NCBI RefSeq assembly: GCF_000325705.1 | Contig: NC_019904.1 | Span: 1,062,001-1,126,000 of the forward strand | Reading direction: 5' to 3' | DNA: 64,000 bases | Origin: Echinicola vietnamensis DSM 17526 | GTDB taxonomy: Bacteria > Bacteroidota > Bacteroidia > Cytophagales > Cyclobacteriaceae | In this document: in pieces, positions 43,997-52,966 of the stretch | Layout of the letters: every line of letters starts with the position of its first letter | How positions within the stretch are numbered: position 1 is the stretch's first letter | The notes under the pieces: generated by a model | What the model was told of the DNA's origin: nothing | Seen by the model: the letters and a program-made list of their open reading frames with translations, nothing else | The model's database searches: none | Program-made: the position numbers and the translations under genes

Positions 43997-45016
43997 TCAT
44001 TCAGAACAGTTTTTACAGATCTCGATTTGCTTCCGGTCTTCCAGCAACTGCTTTCTAAAGGTATTATAAGCACCAGTGGACCAAATATGTGAGAGCGCCG
44101 TTTCTCCAAGATTTCCCATTTTATGGCTGGCATCTTTATCAAAGCAGCACGGCACCACATCGCCATCCCAAGTCACCACAGCCCCCTGCCACATGCGCCA
44201 GCATTTATTACGAATGGGCTTTTTGAGGATCCATTTGCCATTTTTTTGTGGCAAATACCGGGAATAACGGAGATCCTTGGGGATTAACTCCGACCCCTTC
44301 TCGTAATCGTAAATTTGGGCAGTTTTGAGTTGAAGTTCATCCACCGCTAGCGCAGCAGCCAGTGCCCTGATAGCGGGAAGCTCATGTTCATTTTTCCCGG
44401 TAACCAAAAACTGAAAGATCACTTGAGGAAATCGCTTTCCAGATGCCTTTCGCTCCTGAAGAAGCAATGCAATGCCTTCTTTCACCCGGTCCAATTTTCC
44501 GCCGATCCGGTATTGTTCATATACCCCTTGTGATGCCCCGTCCACGGAAACGATCAGCTGTTTTAGCCCAGATGCCAAAACCTTGGGCACCGTCTTTTTG
44601 GTTAAAAAGTGGGCATTGGTAGAAGTCGCGGTGAATATCTTACGCTCGTCCGCGTAGCGCACCAGGTCCAGCAATTCGGGGTGCAAAAAAGGCTCTCCCT
44701 GAAAATAAAGGTGTAGGTAAGAAAGGTGACCTTGGCTTTCTTGGATGATCTTTTGATACAGGGCCTTATCCAGCATGCCAGTCGGCCGTGTAAAACTCCT
44801 TAAACCTGACGGGCATTCCGGACAGCGTAAGTTACAGCCAGTGGTAGGCTCCACCGATAAGGCCGTGGGAAGGCCTTGCATATGGGGCCTTTTCACCAAC
44901 CTGGACCAATGAAACGACCCGTACAATAAAAATACGTTTACGATTTTTTTCCAGGTCAAGTACCGGAGAAAGGCCTTGGCTAAAATAAACTTACTCTTCA
45001 CTGTCGCAGCTGTCAT
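43997..45016 (-). CDS. Radical SAM/SPASM-domain protein of unknown function
   Basis: A 339-residue enzyme started at the ATG at 45016. The CX3CX2C cluster motif that binds the SAM-linked iron-sulfur cluster is CNLRCPEC (Cys61, 65, 68), preceded by TALSVEPTTG. LHLYFQGEPFLHPELLDLVR and LIVSVDGASQGVYEQYR are core barrel strands. The C-terminal SPASM Cys residues appear in CWRMWQGAVVTWDGDVVPCC and EICKNCSE. A basic N-terminal 50-residue extension (LRYLTWKKIVNVFLLYGSF) may bind the membrane. SPASM proteins modify peptides or small molecules. No short precursor peptide gene was seen beside it, so a non-peptide substrate is also possible. Confidence 0.87.
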   Translation of the reverse strand: MTAATVKSKFILAKAFLRYLTWKKIVNVFLLYGSFHWSRLVKRPHMQGLPTALSVEPTTGCNLRCPECPSGLRSFTRPTGMLDKALYQKIIQESQGHLSYLHLYFQGEPFLHPELLDLVRYADERKIFTATSTNAHFLTKKTVPKVLASGLKQLIVSVDGASQGVYEQYRIGGKLDRVKEGIALLLQERKASGKRFPQVIFQFLVTGKNEHELPAIRALAAALAVDELQLKTAQIYDYEKGSELIPKDLRYSRYLPQKNGKWILKKPIRNKCWRMWQGAVVTWDGDVVPCCFDKDASHKMGNLGETALSHIWSTGAYNTFRKQLLEDRKQIEICKNCSE

Positions 45017-45078
45017 GGCTGCCAAATGTATCAAAAATGTTACAAATGAGACAAGATAAGAGCAAGAAAAGCCTGGGC

Positions 45079-45612
45079 CTAGCGCCTTTTGGCTTTAAAG
45101 GATTTGATGATCTCCATGAAGTCTTTTTGAATGGATTCCGCAGTAGCTTCAGGTGCCGTGGTCGTGATTTTAAATTGCTGCCCCAAACGAGGGTACATGT
45201 AAAAATAATGAATCAAGTTCCCTTCGCCGGTTTCTGATTTGAATTTTGCCCAGAGGGCAGTGGTACCGTCTATCTGCACTTTTCCCTTTTCGATCACCTT
45301 AAAGCCCTCCACACCCTCTGCCACATTATACTGGAGCTCAAAATTAAAATCTTCCTCAAAAGCCGGTGTGTCTCCCAGCGACGATACGTAATCGTTCCCT
45401 TGGGGGCCCTGCACATAGGTAAATGAGACATAAGCATCAGCATTGCCCGGCGCATGGAGTTGGTAGGTGTAGCCGTCGTCCTTTATTTCCCAGCCAGAAG
45501 GCTTGTCATAGCTAAACTGGATACTGGGATCATTTACCACCACCCGCTCTTGGCCAAAAGCCATGACGGGCCCTAGGTTAAGGCAAAAAAACAGGATCGC
45601 TTTCAGTGTCAT
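45079..45612 (-). CDS. Exported PsbP/DcrB-like protein, unknown function
   Basis: A 177-residue protein with a signal peptide (MTLKAILFFCLNLGPVMAFG). The mature part is a single alpha/beta domain with NDPSIQFSYDKPSGWEIKDD near the start and a closing helix TAESIQKDFMEIIKSFKAKR. This is the arrangement of PsbP-related and DcrB-like domains, in which a substrate-free sandwich is closed by a C-terminal helix. No catalytic motif is visible. It is 53 bp downstream of the DUF4221 gene and 62 bp upstream of the radical SAM gene, on the same strand, so they may be co-transcribed. Confidence 0.65.
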   Translation of the reverse strand: MTLKAILFFCLNLGPVMAFGQERVVVNDPSIQFSYDKPSGWEIKDDGYTYQLHAPGNADAYVSFTYVQGPQGNDYVSSLGDTPAFEEDFNFELQYNVAEGVEGFKVIEKGKVQIDGTTALWAKFKSETGEGNLIHYFYMYPRLGQQFKITTTAPEATAESIQKDFMEIIKSFKAKRR

Positions 45613-45664
45613 CTTGTAACTCGGTTTGGTTCGTTCATACCGTAACGCAATAAAAGTGCCCAGG

Positions 45665-46801
45665 TTATTCCGCTACCATTTTTGCACGGATAAAGGCCAG
45701 TTCGTCCTCTATATTGACGGCAAAATAAATCATATTGTCTTTCACAAAAGAAGGCCTCCATGCCATTGGAAAATCTTCCAACTCATTTTCAGCTATCATC
45801 TCCAAATGATCATCAAAAACGGTCAGGACCGTATTCCAATTAGATTGGTTGACATCTTCTCTAAACACGGTTAATCGATAGTACAGGCCTTGCGCTGGAT
45901 CGTATACAGGTTGCCCAAAATTCAGTTTACGCCCAATATCCTTACCAATTTCATTAAATTCCTCTCGTGATCCTGCATTGGTTTTCCTTAGAGGTTGCTG
46001 ACGATTAGGTGTTATGGTACTCTCATATTGATAGTGGTACAATGAATCTTTCCGCGTGTCGTAAAAAAATAGCTCGTTGATCGCAGAATTCGAAATCAAT
46101 ATTTTCCCAGGTAAATATTGAAAGTGAAAACTGGCTGATCGTTTTGAAATGCCTCCATTTACTTCATAGGTAACTTGGTAGGCGTTAATCGCCTCAATTC
46201 CTTTTACGGGAATCTTCGTGAGGGTCCTGCTCGGGATATCTACCTTTGCTATCCCTTCTGGTCCTTTTGAAAAATCCGAATAATAGGAAAAATAAGTACG
46301 GCCCTTTGCATCAATTCCTCCAGATGTGTTGATCCTTTCATAGGCGCCCAAGGTGTCTCCTTTTAGCGTCTCCTGATCCAACCGGAACTGATCTATCTGT
46401 TGCCTTTCTTGATCAAAGAGCCGGATATTGCTATTGAAGTCATTGATCATAAAATTCCCCTCACCATAATAATCAATCCTCGAAACTTGGCTGCCGGTGC
46501 CATTTGGGCCATCTCTTTCCAACTTCACCTGCTGTTCCAGCACCATCTTATCGAGGTCTATCATGTCGATATGATTCAACTTCCAGTTAAAATTGAAATA
46601 ATACCGCCGATTATCACTGACATCTATCCTGCTACTTTGATTTTCTACCAGAATGATTTCCTCTCCCGGATCTACCATTAAGGTATCTACTACTTTGAGG
46701 GAATATGTTTGTTCACCTTTGGAAGCAACCGTTTCATGGGAACCCTTTCCCGAGCATCCAAAAATCACTAATAAATAGATGACAAAAGTTAGTTTATTCA
46801 T
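45665..46801 (-). CDS. DUF4221-like lipoprotein
   Basis: A 378-residue lipoprotein (MNKLTFVIYLLVIFGC). The body looks like a beta-propeller, with repeats such as YYFNFNWKLNHIDMIDLDKM, NFMINDFNSNIRLFDQERQQ, KGRTYFSYYSDFSKGPEGIA and LISNSAINELFFYDTRKDSL. It matches the DUF4221 lipoproteins that are common and often multi-copy in Cyclobacteriaceae. The role is unknown. It may be the first gene of a short operon with the PsbP-like and radical SAM genes. Confidence 0.8.
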   Translation of the reverse strand: MNKLTFVIYLLVIFGCSGKGSHETVASKGEQTYSLKVVDTLMVDPGEEIILVENQSSRIDVSDNRRYYFNFNWKLNHIDMIDLDKMVLEQQVKLERDGPNGTGSQVSRIDYYGEGNFMINDFNSNIRLFDQERQQIDQFRLDQETLKGDTLGAYERINTSGGIDAKGRTYFSYYSDFSKGPEGIAKVDIPSRTLTKIPVKGIEAINAYQVTYEVNGGISKRSASFHFQYLPGKILISNSAINELFFYDTRKDSLYHYQYESTITPNRQQPLRKTNAGSREEFNEIGKDIGRKLNFGQPVYDPAQGLYYRLTVFREDVNQSNWNTVLTVFDDHLEMIAENELEDFPMAWRPSFVKDNMIYFAVNIEDELAFIRAKMVAE

Positions 46802-47438
46802 AAAAAACAGGTTAAAACAATCTGACTTTCAATATAATGACTTTCTCTTTTACTACCAAAACATCTGTTTTGCCAGCAATGACCAAGAAATGCTTTCTTA
46901 GTCCGGATCAAGCAATACTTATGGGAGGATGAATGTTGACATATTCTTATGAAAGATAATTTCAAACCGTTAAAACAATGGTTTTCCTCTTTTCGCACGA
47001 ATGGGTTTTAGCGGGAAGTTGTGGGGAATAGGAAGGGAAATGCGGCTAAAACGGGAGACGTTGGATGGGCAAATTTACCAAGGGCTGCACCCATGGCTAA
47101 GAATGTGTCGCCCCTTTGGAGCTAACTTTCGAGCACATAGAAGACATAATGATAGCTACAAAACACCTTATATCCTGTATTCAGCCGCTCCCCAGATTAT
47201 ACTATGGCGTAAAATATGATCAAGCGATAATAATGGAGTACTTATACGAGGGCATTACAAATGCTCTGCCCTACCGTCCACATTTCAAATGCGGACTAGA
47301 TGTCTATTGGAGCAATGATACATTCCTTTCCATCCAGGACCAGCGCACACTTGGTGTCTTTGTGACATTTTGATACGTGTACCTGCTGTGTTAGCAGCCT
47401 CTATGCTATGAAAAGCTCGCCGCCGTTCTCAAGACTCA
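46802..47438. other. Intergenic region with two family-2 palindromes
   Basis: No supported gene. Family-2 cores lie at 47252-47264 (GC/GC around ATTACAAAT) and 47281-47291 (C/G around ATTTCAAAT). A GCTG..CAGC palindrome lies near 47385. Short open frames here have no recognisable product or start context. Confidence 0.5.
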
Positions 47439-47987
47439 CTACTCCCCTAAAGGAGCCAATACCCCAAGCTTGGACACAAAATCCCAGATGGCAATGCCCA
47501 TGCTCACGGAAATGTTCAGGGAATGTTTGGTGCCCATTTGGGGGATTTCCAAGACATGATCACTGGCCAGGATCACTTCTTCCTCCACACCAAAGACTTC
47601 ATTCCCAAAAACCAACGCATACTGCTCGCCAGCCTTCGGACTGAACGTGTTCAGTTTGGTACTTTCTTCCACTTGCTCCATCGAACAAATGGTAAACCCT
47701 TGTTGCTTTAAACTGGCGATAGCATCCAAGGTGCTTCCTGCATATTCCCATTCCACGGAATCCGTGGCTCCCAGAGCCGTTTTCTGGATATCACGATGGG
47801 GCGGAGTTCCGGTAATGCCACAGAGATAAATCTTCTGGATACGGAACGCATCCGAAGTCCGAAATGCCGAGCCGACATTGTTTAAGCTTCGGATATTGTC
47901 CAGCACGATTACCAAGGGAATCTTATCAGATGATTTAAACTCATCGACGGACAGGCGGTTAAGCTCGTCCATGCTTAATTTTTTCAT
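47439..47987 (-). CDS. TrmH/SpoU-family RNA methyltransferase
   Basis: A 182-residue SPOUT methyltransferase started at the ATG at 47987 (MKKLSMDELNRLSVDEFK). All three SpoU motifs are present: DNIRSLNNVGSAFRTSDAF (motif 1), ALVFGNEVFGVEEEVI (motif 2) and IPQMGTKHSLNISVSMGIAI (motif 3, forming the SAM-binding knot). It should 2'-O-methylate a tRNA or rRNA nucleotide. The short length and lack of an N-terminal domain fit the small TrmH/TrmL-like members, but the target base is not defined. It is divergent from mutS, with 90 bp between starts. Confidence 0.9.
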   Translation of the reverse strand: MKKLSMDELNRLSVDEFKSSDKIPLVIVLDNIRSLNNVGSAFRTSDAFRIQKIYLCGITGTPPHRDIQKTALGATDSVEWEYAGSTLDAIASLKQQGFTICSMEQVEESTKLNTFSPKAGEQYALVFGNEVFGVEEEVILASDHVLEIPQMGTKHSLNISVSMGIAIWDFVSKLGVLAPLGE

Positions 47988-48076
47988 TCGGTTTTTGTTT
48001 ACCTTCTTGAATCGATTAATTTCAGCCTTTGATATAATTACCAAAAGTAACACAATAGATTTAAATCCGGTAGAAG

Positions 48077-50686
48077 ATGGCCAAAGCAAAGGCAAAAGCA
48101 GCGAAGGAAACGCCCCTAATGAAGCAATACAACAGCATCAAAGCCAAACATCCAGGCGCCTTGCTGCTGTTTAGGGTAGGGGATTTCTATGAGACATTTG
48201 GCGAGGATGCCGTCACGGCCAGCAAAGTCCTCGACATCGTCCTCACCAAGCGTGCCAATGGTGCCGCCAGCCATATTGAATTGGCCGGATTTCCCCACCA
48301 TTCACTGGACAGCTACCTTCCCAAGCTCGTGCGTGCCGGTAATCGCGTGGCCATCTGCGACCAGCTGGAAGACCCCAAGGAGGTCAAAGGCATCGTCAAA
48401 AGGGGCGTCACCGAACTCGTAACTCCCGGGCTGTCCTTTAACGACAATGTCCTTGACAAACGTCGCAACAATTACTTGGCCTCCATTTATTTTGGAAAGC
48501 AGGACCTTGGAATTGCCTTTCTGGATTTGTCTACGGGAGAATTTATGTGTGCCGAGGGCAACGCCTCCTACATCGAAAAACTCTTGCAGAGCTTCAGCCC
48601 GTCGGAGATCATATACTCCAAAGCGGACAAGACCAAGGCCGCTGAATTGCTCAAAGACGACTTCACCACCTTCCATTGTGAAGACTGGGTGTTCCAATAC
48701 GATTACACCTATGAAAAGCTGACCGATCACTTCCAAACGGCCAACCTAAAGGGCTTTGGCATCGAAACCCTGGAGCATGGTATCATCGCCGCCGGCGCTG
48801 TGCTATACTACCTCGAAGAAACCGAACATAAGGAAGTAAAACACATCGCGGCGATTTCCCGCATCGCCGAAGAGAAGTTTGTTTGGCTGGATAAATTTAC
48901 CATCCGAAACCTTGAGCTGGTATATCCGCAGCAAGACGGCGGGGTGCCGTTGATCCAGATCCTGGACCAAACCGTCACCCCCATGGGCTCGCGGATGATG
49001 AAAAAATGGATGGTGCTGCCCTTAAAGGAAAAAGCGCCCATTGAAGAGCGCCTGAAAGTCGTGGACCATTTCCATGCCGAGCAGGAGCTGGCCGAGGAAA
49101 TCCTCAGCCACTTGAAACATATCGGTGACCTGGAGCGGATTATCAGTAAAGTAGCGGTAGCCCGGATCAATCCCCGGGAAATGAACCAGCTGAAAAAAGC
49201 CCTTAAAAGCACCTTGCCCATTAAGGAGCTGCTTAAAAAGCAAAAAAATCCTTCCCTCAAAAAGTTGGGCGATCAAATCAATGCCTGTGAATTTCTACTG
49301 GAAAAAATCGACAAAGAGCTGAAGGAAGACGCCCCCATGCTCACCCATCAAGGAAACATCATCTGCGATGGTGTAGATGCCGAACTGGACGAATACCGAA
49401 AGCTGTCCACTTCCGGCAAGGACTACTTGGTGCAGATCCAGCAGCGCGAAATCCAACGTACCGGCATCAGCTCACTGAAGATCGCCTATAACAAAGTCTT
49501 CGGCTACTACCTGGAAGTCTCCAATACCCATAAGGACAAAGTTCCTGCCGAATGGATCAGAAAGCAGACGCTGGTCAATGCCGAGCGGTATATCACAGAA
49601 GAGCTGAAAGAATATGAAGATAAAATCCTCCATGCAGAGGAAAAACTGGTGGTCCTGGAGCACAAGTACTTTAACCTGCTCGTGCAAAGTGCCGGCGAAT
49701 ACGTCACGCAGATCCAGGAAAACGCCCGGATCTTAGCCACGGTGGACTGTTTGCTGTCCTTTGCCAGTGTGGCGGCCCGAAACGGCTATTGCCGTCCAAA
49801 AGTGGCCGATACCGATACCCTGGAAATCAAAGACGGCCGTCACCCGGTGATCGAAAAGCAGTTGCCCGTCGGTGAGGATTACGTGCCCAACGACATCTAC
49901 TTGGACAACAGCACCCAGCAGATCATCATCATCACGGGGCCCAATATGGCCGGTAAGTCGGCATTACTCCGGCAGACCGCATTGATCGTGCTGATGGCGC
50001 AGATGGGGAGTTTTGTGCCAGCCTCTTATGCCCGTATCGGAATCATCGACAAGGTGTTTACGCGGGTAGGGGCATCGGATAACCTCTCCAAGGGAGAATC
50101 TACTTTTATGGTCGAAATGACCGAAACGGCCAGCATCCTCAACAACCTCTCTGACCGCAGCTTGGTATTGATGGACGAAATCGGCCGGGGGACCTCCACC
50201 TATGATGGGATTTCCATCGCTTGGTCCATCGTAGAATTCCTGCACAACCATCCGAAGTTCAATGCCAAAACACTGTTTGCCACACACTATCACGAGCTCA
50301 ATCAGCTGGCAGAAGACTTCCCCAAAGTCAAAAACTTCAATGTTTCCGTGAAAGAGGTAGCCGATAAGGTCATCTTTATGCGTAAGCTGAAGGAAGGCGG
50401 AAGTGAGCACAGCTTTGGGATCCACGTGGCGCAAATGGCCGGAATGCCTAATCCAGTGGTCTTAAGAGCCGCAGAAATCATGGGCCACCTGGAAAAGGAC
50501 AAGGACATGCACCAACAGCAAGAAAAGATGAAGGACGTGCCCAAAAACAACTTCCAGCTGAGCCTTTTCGAAATCGATCCAAAGTTCAAGGAAGCCCAGG
50601 AATTATTGGACAGCATAGATATTAACACCATCTCTCCTGTGGAAGCCCTGCTTAAACTCAATGAGATCAAGAAAAAGCTAGATTAA
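48077..50686 (+). CDS. mutS: DNA mismatch repair protein MutS
   Basis: An 869-residue MutS, normal in length. The N-terminal mismatch-reading motif GDFYE is at 35-39 (Phe37, Glu39). The connector, lever and clamp regions follow, and the ATPase has the Walker A GPNMAGKS at 621-628, [19 protein letters not shown], Walker [17 protein letters not shown] and the ATHYHEL loop. It recognises mispairs and small loops in DNA and recruits MutL. A Lys/Ala-rich N-terminus ([20 protein letters not shown]) is typical for Bacteroidota. It is monocistronic, followed by tRNA genes. Confidence 0.98.
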   Translation: MAKAKAKAAKETPLMKQYNSIKAKHPGALLLFRVGDFYETFGEDAVTASKVLDIVLTKRANGAASHIELAGFPHHSLDSYLPKLVRAGNRVAICDQLEDPKEVKGIVKRGVTELVTPGLSFNDNVLDKRRNNYLASIYFGKQDLGIAFLDLSTGEFMCAEGNASYIEKLLQSFSPSEIIYSKADKTKAAELLKDDFTTFHCEDWVFQYDYTYEKLTDHFQTANLKGFGIETLEHGIIAAGAVLYYLEETEHKEVKHIAAISRIAEEKFVWLDKFTIRNLELVYPQQDGGVPLIQILDQTVTPMGSRMMKKWMVLPLKEKAPIEERLKVVDHFHAEQELAEEILSHLKHIGDLERIISKVAVARINPREMNQLKKALKSTLPIKELLKKQKNPSLKKLGDQINACEFLLEKIDKELKEDAPMLTHQGNIICDGVDAELDEYRKLSTSGKDYLVQIQQREIQRTGISSLKIAYNKVFGYYLEVSNTHKDKVPAEWIRKQTLVNAERYITEELKEYEDKILHAEEKLVVLEHKYFNLLVQSAGEYVTQIQENARILATVDCLLSFASVAARNGYCRPKVADTDTLEIKDGRHPVIEKQLPVGEDYVPNDIYLDNSTQQIIIITGPNMAGKSALLRQTALIVLMAQMGSFVPASYARIGIIDKVFTRVGASDNLSKGESTFMVEMTETASILNNLSDRSLVLMDEIGRGTSTYDGISIAWSIVEFLHNHPKFNAKTLFATHYHELNQLAEDFPKVKNFNVSVKEVADKVIFMRKLKEGGSEHSFGIHVAQMAGMPNPVVLRAAEIMGHLEKDKDMHQQQEKMKDVPKNNFQLSLFEIDPKFKEAQELLDSIDINTISPVEALLKLNEIKKKLD

Positions 50687-50755
50687 AAAATCCCCTTGAA
50701 AATCAGCAGGGTAAGGGATTTCGCTGAAAAAATCAAAAAAATATTAAGTTCGATA

Positions 50756-50786
50756 TTTGCTGTTTTGAAAAAGCTGCGTACATTTG
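50756..50786 (+). promoter_or_regulatory. Bacteroidota-type promoter of tRNA-Gly
   Basis: TTTG at 50756-50759, a 19-nt spacer, and TACATTTG at 50779-50786 match the Bacteroidota primary sigma consensus TTTG-N19-TAnnTTTG exactly. It lies 49 bp upstream of the tRNA-Gly 5' end and probably drives the tRNA pair. Confidence 0.8.
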
Positions 50787-50835
50787 CACTCACAATGACG
50801 GAGATAAAACGGTCACCGTCAAGATTTCATCTCAA

Positions 50836-50908
50836 GCGAAAGTAGCTCAGCTGGTAGAGCACAACCTTGCCAAGGTTGGGGTCGCGAGTTCGAATCTCGT
50901 CTTTCGCT
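50836..50908 (+). tRNA. tRNA-Gly (GCC)
   Basis: A 73-nt cloverleaf. The acceptor stem is GCGAAAG/CTTTCGC. The D arm (AGCTCAGCTGGTAGAGC), the anticodon stem CAACC/GGTTG with loop TTGCCAA (anticodon GCC) and the T arm (GCGAGTTCGAATCTCGT) are all in place. CCA is not encoded. Confidence 0.96.
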
Positions 50909-50910
50909 CT

Positions 50911-50943
50911 CAAGAACCCTTGAAAGAAAGGGTTTTCTTGTTT
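50911..50943 (+). terminator. Terminator-like hairpin after tRNA-Gly
   Basis: CAAGAACCCTT pairs imperfectly with AAGGGTTTTCTTG around GAAAG, followed by TTT. It begins 3 bp after the tRNA. It could be a terminator or a processing hairpin between the two tRNAs. Confidence 0.6.
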
Positions 50944-51006
50944 CTGAAGTTATCTTTTTTTGTCAGAGCAAGTTTTAGCTCATTACTTCTATGCCAAATA
51001 GAAGAA

Positions 51007-51090
51007 GCCGGGATGGTGGAATTGGTAGACACGCAAGACTTAAAATCTTGTGTCCATTAGGACGTGCGGGTTCAAGTCCCGCTCCTGGTA
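51007..51090 (+). tRNA. tRNA-Leu (UAA)
   Basis: An 84-nt class II tRNA. The acceptor stem is GCCGGGA/TCCTGGT with allowed G-T pairs. The anticodon stem CAAGA/TCTTG holds loop CTTAAAA (anticodon TAA). The long variable arm (TGTCCATTAGGACGT) is typical of Leu, and the T arm is GCGGGTTCAAGTCCCGC. It lies 98 bp after tRNA-Gly. Confidence 0.96.
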
Positions 51091-51093
51091 CAG

Positions 51094-51118
51094 AAAAGCC
51101 GCGTTATCGCGGCTTTTT
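51094..51118 (+). terminator. Rho-independent terminator after tRNA-Leu
   Basis: AAAGCCGCG and CGCGGCTTT pair around TTAT, followed by TTT. The hairpin starts 4 bp after the tRNA end. Confidence 0.92.
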
Positions 51119-51161
51119 GTGTTTTAGCCCATCCAATATCCACAAAGCCAAGGTTCAAACA

Positions 51162-51306
51162 GATCAAGCCATATTTCTGGGGGATAAGTTTCATTGTTTA
51201 TCAGGATACTCATACGCCACAAAGGCACTAAGCCACAAAGCCATTATAAATTTCCATAAGCCTACGTTACAGCATCCACCTAGTGTCTTTGGGATTTTAT
51301 GGCCTT
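51162..51306. repeat. 145-bp direct repeat, copy 1
   Basis: Begins GATCAAGCCATATTTC and ends GGGATTTTATGGCCTT. It aligns without gaps to 51602-51746 with few substitutions. The text includes CATACGCCAC and GGCACTAAGCCAC. No gene is supported anywhere in 51119-52106. Confidence 0.85.
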
Positions 51307-51495
51307 TTAGTTAACCAACAAGCCCTCGTTTGCAACGAGTGGCTTACCGGGCATGGCATTTTTAATGCGCTTGGAAGTTTATAATCCACAACGCTCCTCA
51401 GGATTTACAATCTTCTTTTAGCCGAATTTTAAATCCCGACCATTTGGGAAACCCTCTTCATGGCCATGGGCAAGTAAACGGTAACCTCATTTTAA

Positions 51496-51573
51496 GCCAC
51501 GGATAAAAGGGATGAACACAGATGTGCCAAGGCTTAAACACCCCATCTGTATACATCAGTGTTCATCCGTGGC
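51496..51573. repeat. Fold-back repeat (ATCCGTGGC type)
   Basis: GCCACGGAT (51496-51504) and GATGAACAC (51511-51519) are the inverse complements of ATCCGTGGC and GTGTTCATC near 51559-51573, so the block can fold on itself. Its right half recurs at 51808-51836, and a related text is found near 38757-38815. Confidence 0.75.
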
Positions 51574-51601
51574 AAAACAGAAACCAAAGGTGACAAAAAA
51601 G

Positions 51602-51746
51602 GATCAAGCCATATTTCCGGGGAATAAGTTTCATTGTTTATCAGGACACTCATACGCCACTAAGGCACTAAGCCACAAAGCCATTATAAATTTCCATAAA
51701 CCTACGTTACAGCATCCACCTAGTATCTATGGGATTTTATGGCCTT
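51602..51746. repeat. 145-bp direct repeat, copy 2
   Basis: Second copy of the block at 51162-51306, at an offset of 440 bp and of equal length. It is followed by another copy of half of the ATCCGTGGC repeat (51808-51836). Confidence 0.85.
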
Positions 51747-52133
51747 ATTTTTATCCGGGGTGCTAACATTAAGCAAACTGCCAGCTCCAACTTTTTCACT
51801 TGATCTCCATCTGTGTACATCAGTGTTCATCCGTGACAAAAAAGAAACCAAAGGTGGCAAAGCATCGGCATAGCCACCAAAATGGGCTAGCCTTCCTTGA
51901 TCCGAAATTTGGTTCAATAGTCATCCTTCGACTCCCTGACCTCGCTGGGCAGGCGGCACTCACCACAAAGGAGGTGAAGTACACGGCTGGTTTGCTCTGG
52001 AACTACCCGAACTAATCCCTGTAGAGAAACCAGATACTGCCTCGAAATCATTACATTTGTGTTGAATTTTGGATAAAAACCCATCATCCAAAATCATAAT
52101 GCGCCAATGTTACGTTGTTTACCTAAACCAATC

Positions 52134-52958
52134 ATGCAGGTAATGCAAAGATTTACACGATCCCTTAGGGCATTTTGGCCCCTTCTGCTTCTTACTTTTA
52201 GCTGTTTGGATGATGCTTCCAATCAGCACCACGCCTTGGTCAATGTATACTTGGTGGACGCCCCTGGAGATTGGGATCAAGTGTTTTTGGAAATCAAACG
52301 GGTAGAGGTATTTGTCGAAAGCGGAAACAGTGCCGGCACCGAAGAATGGATACCGCTGGATTACCTTCCCCTCAGCAACATGGTAAACGTAAGTGCCTTG
52401 GTCAATGACACCAAACTTATCTTGGGCAGGGGAGAGCTTCCCTTGGGCCAAATAAGCCAAGTAAAACTCGTATTTGGCGATGGACAGTACATCATACAAG
52501 ACAATGAAAGACTTTCGCTACAGTTTGCTGACCCCGAAGATAAAAATTATATCCACGACACCAATGTACCGTTAGCAGGTGGCAGGTCTTACGATCTGGT
52601 CTTGGACCTTGACCTCAGTCGTTCCGTAAAGGCCAACCCAAGTGATGAACAAGGATTCCTGTTCTCGCCGGTCATGCGGGTCTTTGAAAACATCAACATG
52701 ACCAAGATAGAAGGCAAAGTCACCCCCGTCGAGGCTTGGCCTTATGTATACGCCATACTCGATCAAGACACGTTGGGCACCCTTACCGACAGCTTGGGCA
52801 ACTTCACTTTTACAGGACTGGAAGCGGCAACGTATCAAATTTATATTGCCCCAAGGGCTCCTTATTTGGACAGTTTGACCACTGTCACGACCAAAATAGA
52901 CTCCACATCCCAGCTGGAGACCATCACCCTTCCAATCCCCCAAACCCCTGAGGAATAA
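52134..52958 (+). CDS. DUF4382-like lipoprotein
   Basis: A lipoprotein of about 274 residues with signal SLRAFWPLLLLTFSC. The start could be the ATG at 52107, 52134 or 52143; 52134 or 52143 give a signal of normal length. The mature part has the DUF4382 opening (HALVNVYLVDAPGDWDQVFL), a beta-rich domain to about 190, and then a small carboxypeptidase-regulatory-like domain (KIEGKVTPVEAWPYVYAILD, GNFTFTGLEAATYQIYIAPR). Such proteins are common outer-membrane lipoproteins of unknown role. It ends 8 bp before ribD, so it may be co-transcribed with it, although no functional link is evident. Confidence 0.82.
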   Translation: MQVMQRFTRSLRAFWPLLLLTFSCLDDASNQHHALVNVYLVDAPGDWDQVFLEIKRVEVFVESGNSAGTEEWIPLDYLPLSNMVNVSALVNDTKLILGRGELPLGQISQVKLVFGDGQYIIQDNERLSLQFADPEDKNYIHDTNVPLAGGRSYDLVLDLDLSRSVKANPSDEQGFLFSPVMRVFENINMTKIEGKVTPVEAWPYVYAILDQDTLGTLTDSLGNFTFTGLEAATYQIYIAPRAPYLDSLTTVTTKIDSTSQLETITLPIPQTPEE

Positions 52959-52966
52959 CCTTTACC

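Noticed and set aside
47001..47373. Two overlapping small open frames upstream of the RNA methyltransferase gene 3' end
   Set aside because: They contain family-2 palindromes, show no signal or domain, and have no upstream start context.
48042..48049. TACTTTTG as a promoter for the RNA methyltransferase gene (minus strand)
   Set aside because: It matches the -7 consensus TAnnTTTG, but no TTTG element lies at the needed 19-21 nt spacing.
50991..51766. Open frames across tRNA-Leu and the 145-bp repeats
   Set aside because: They overlap a tRNA and repeated noncoding sequence, and their products are translations of those elements.
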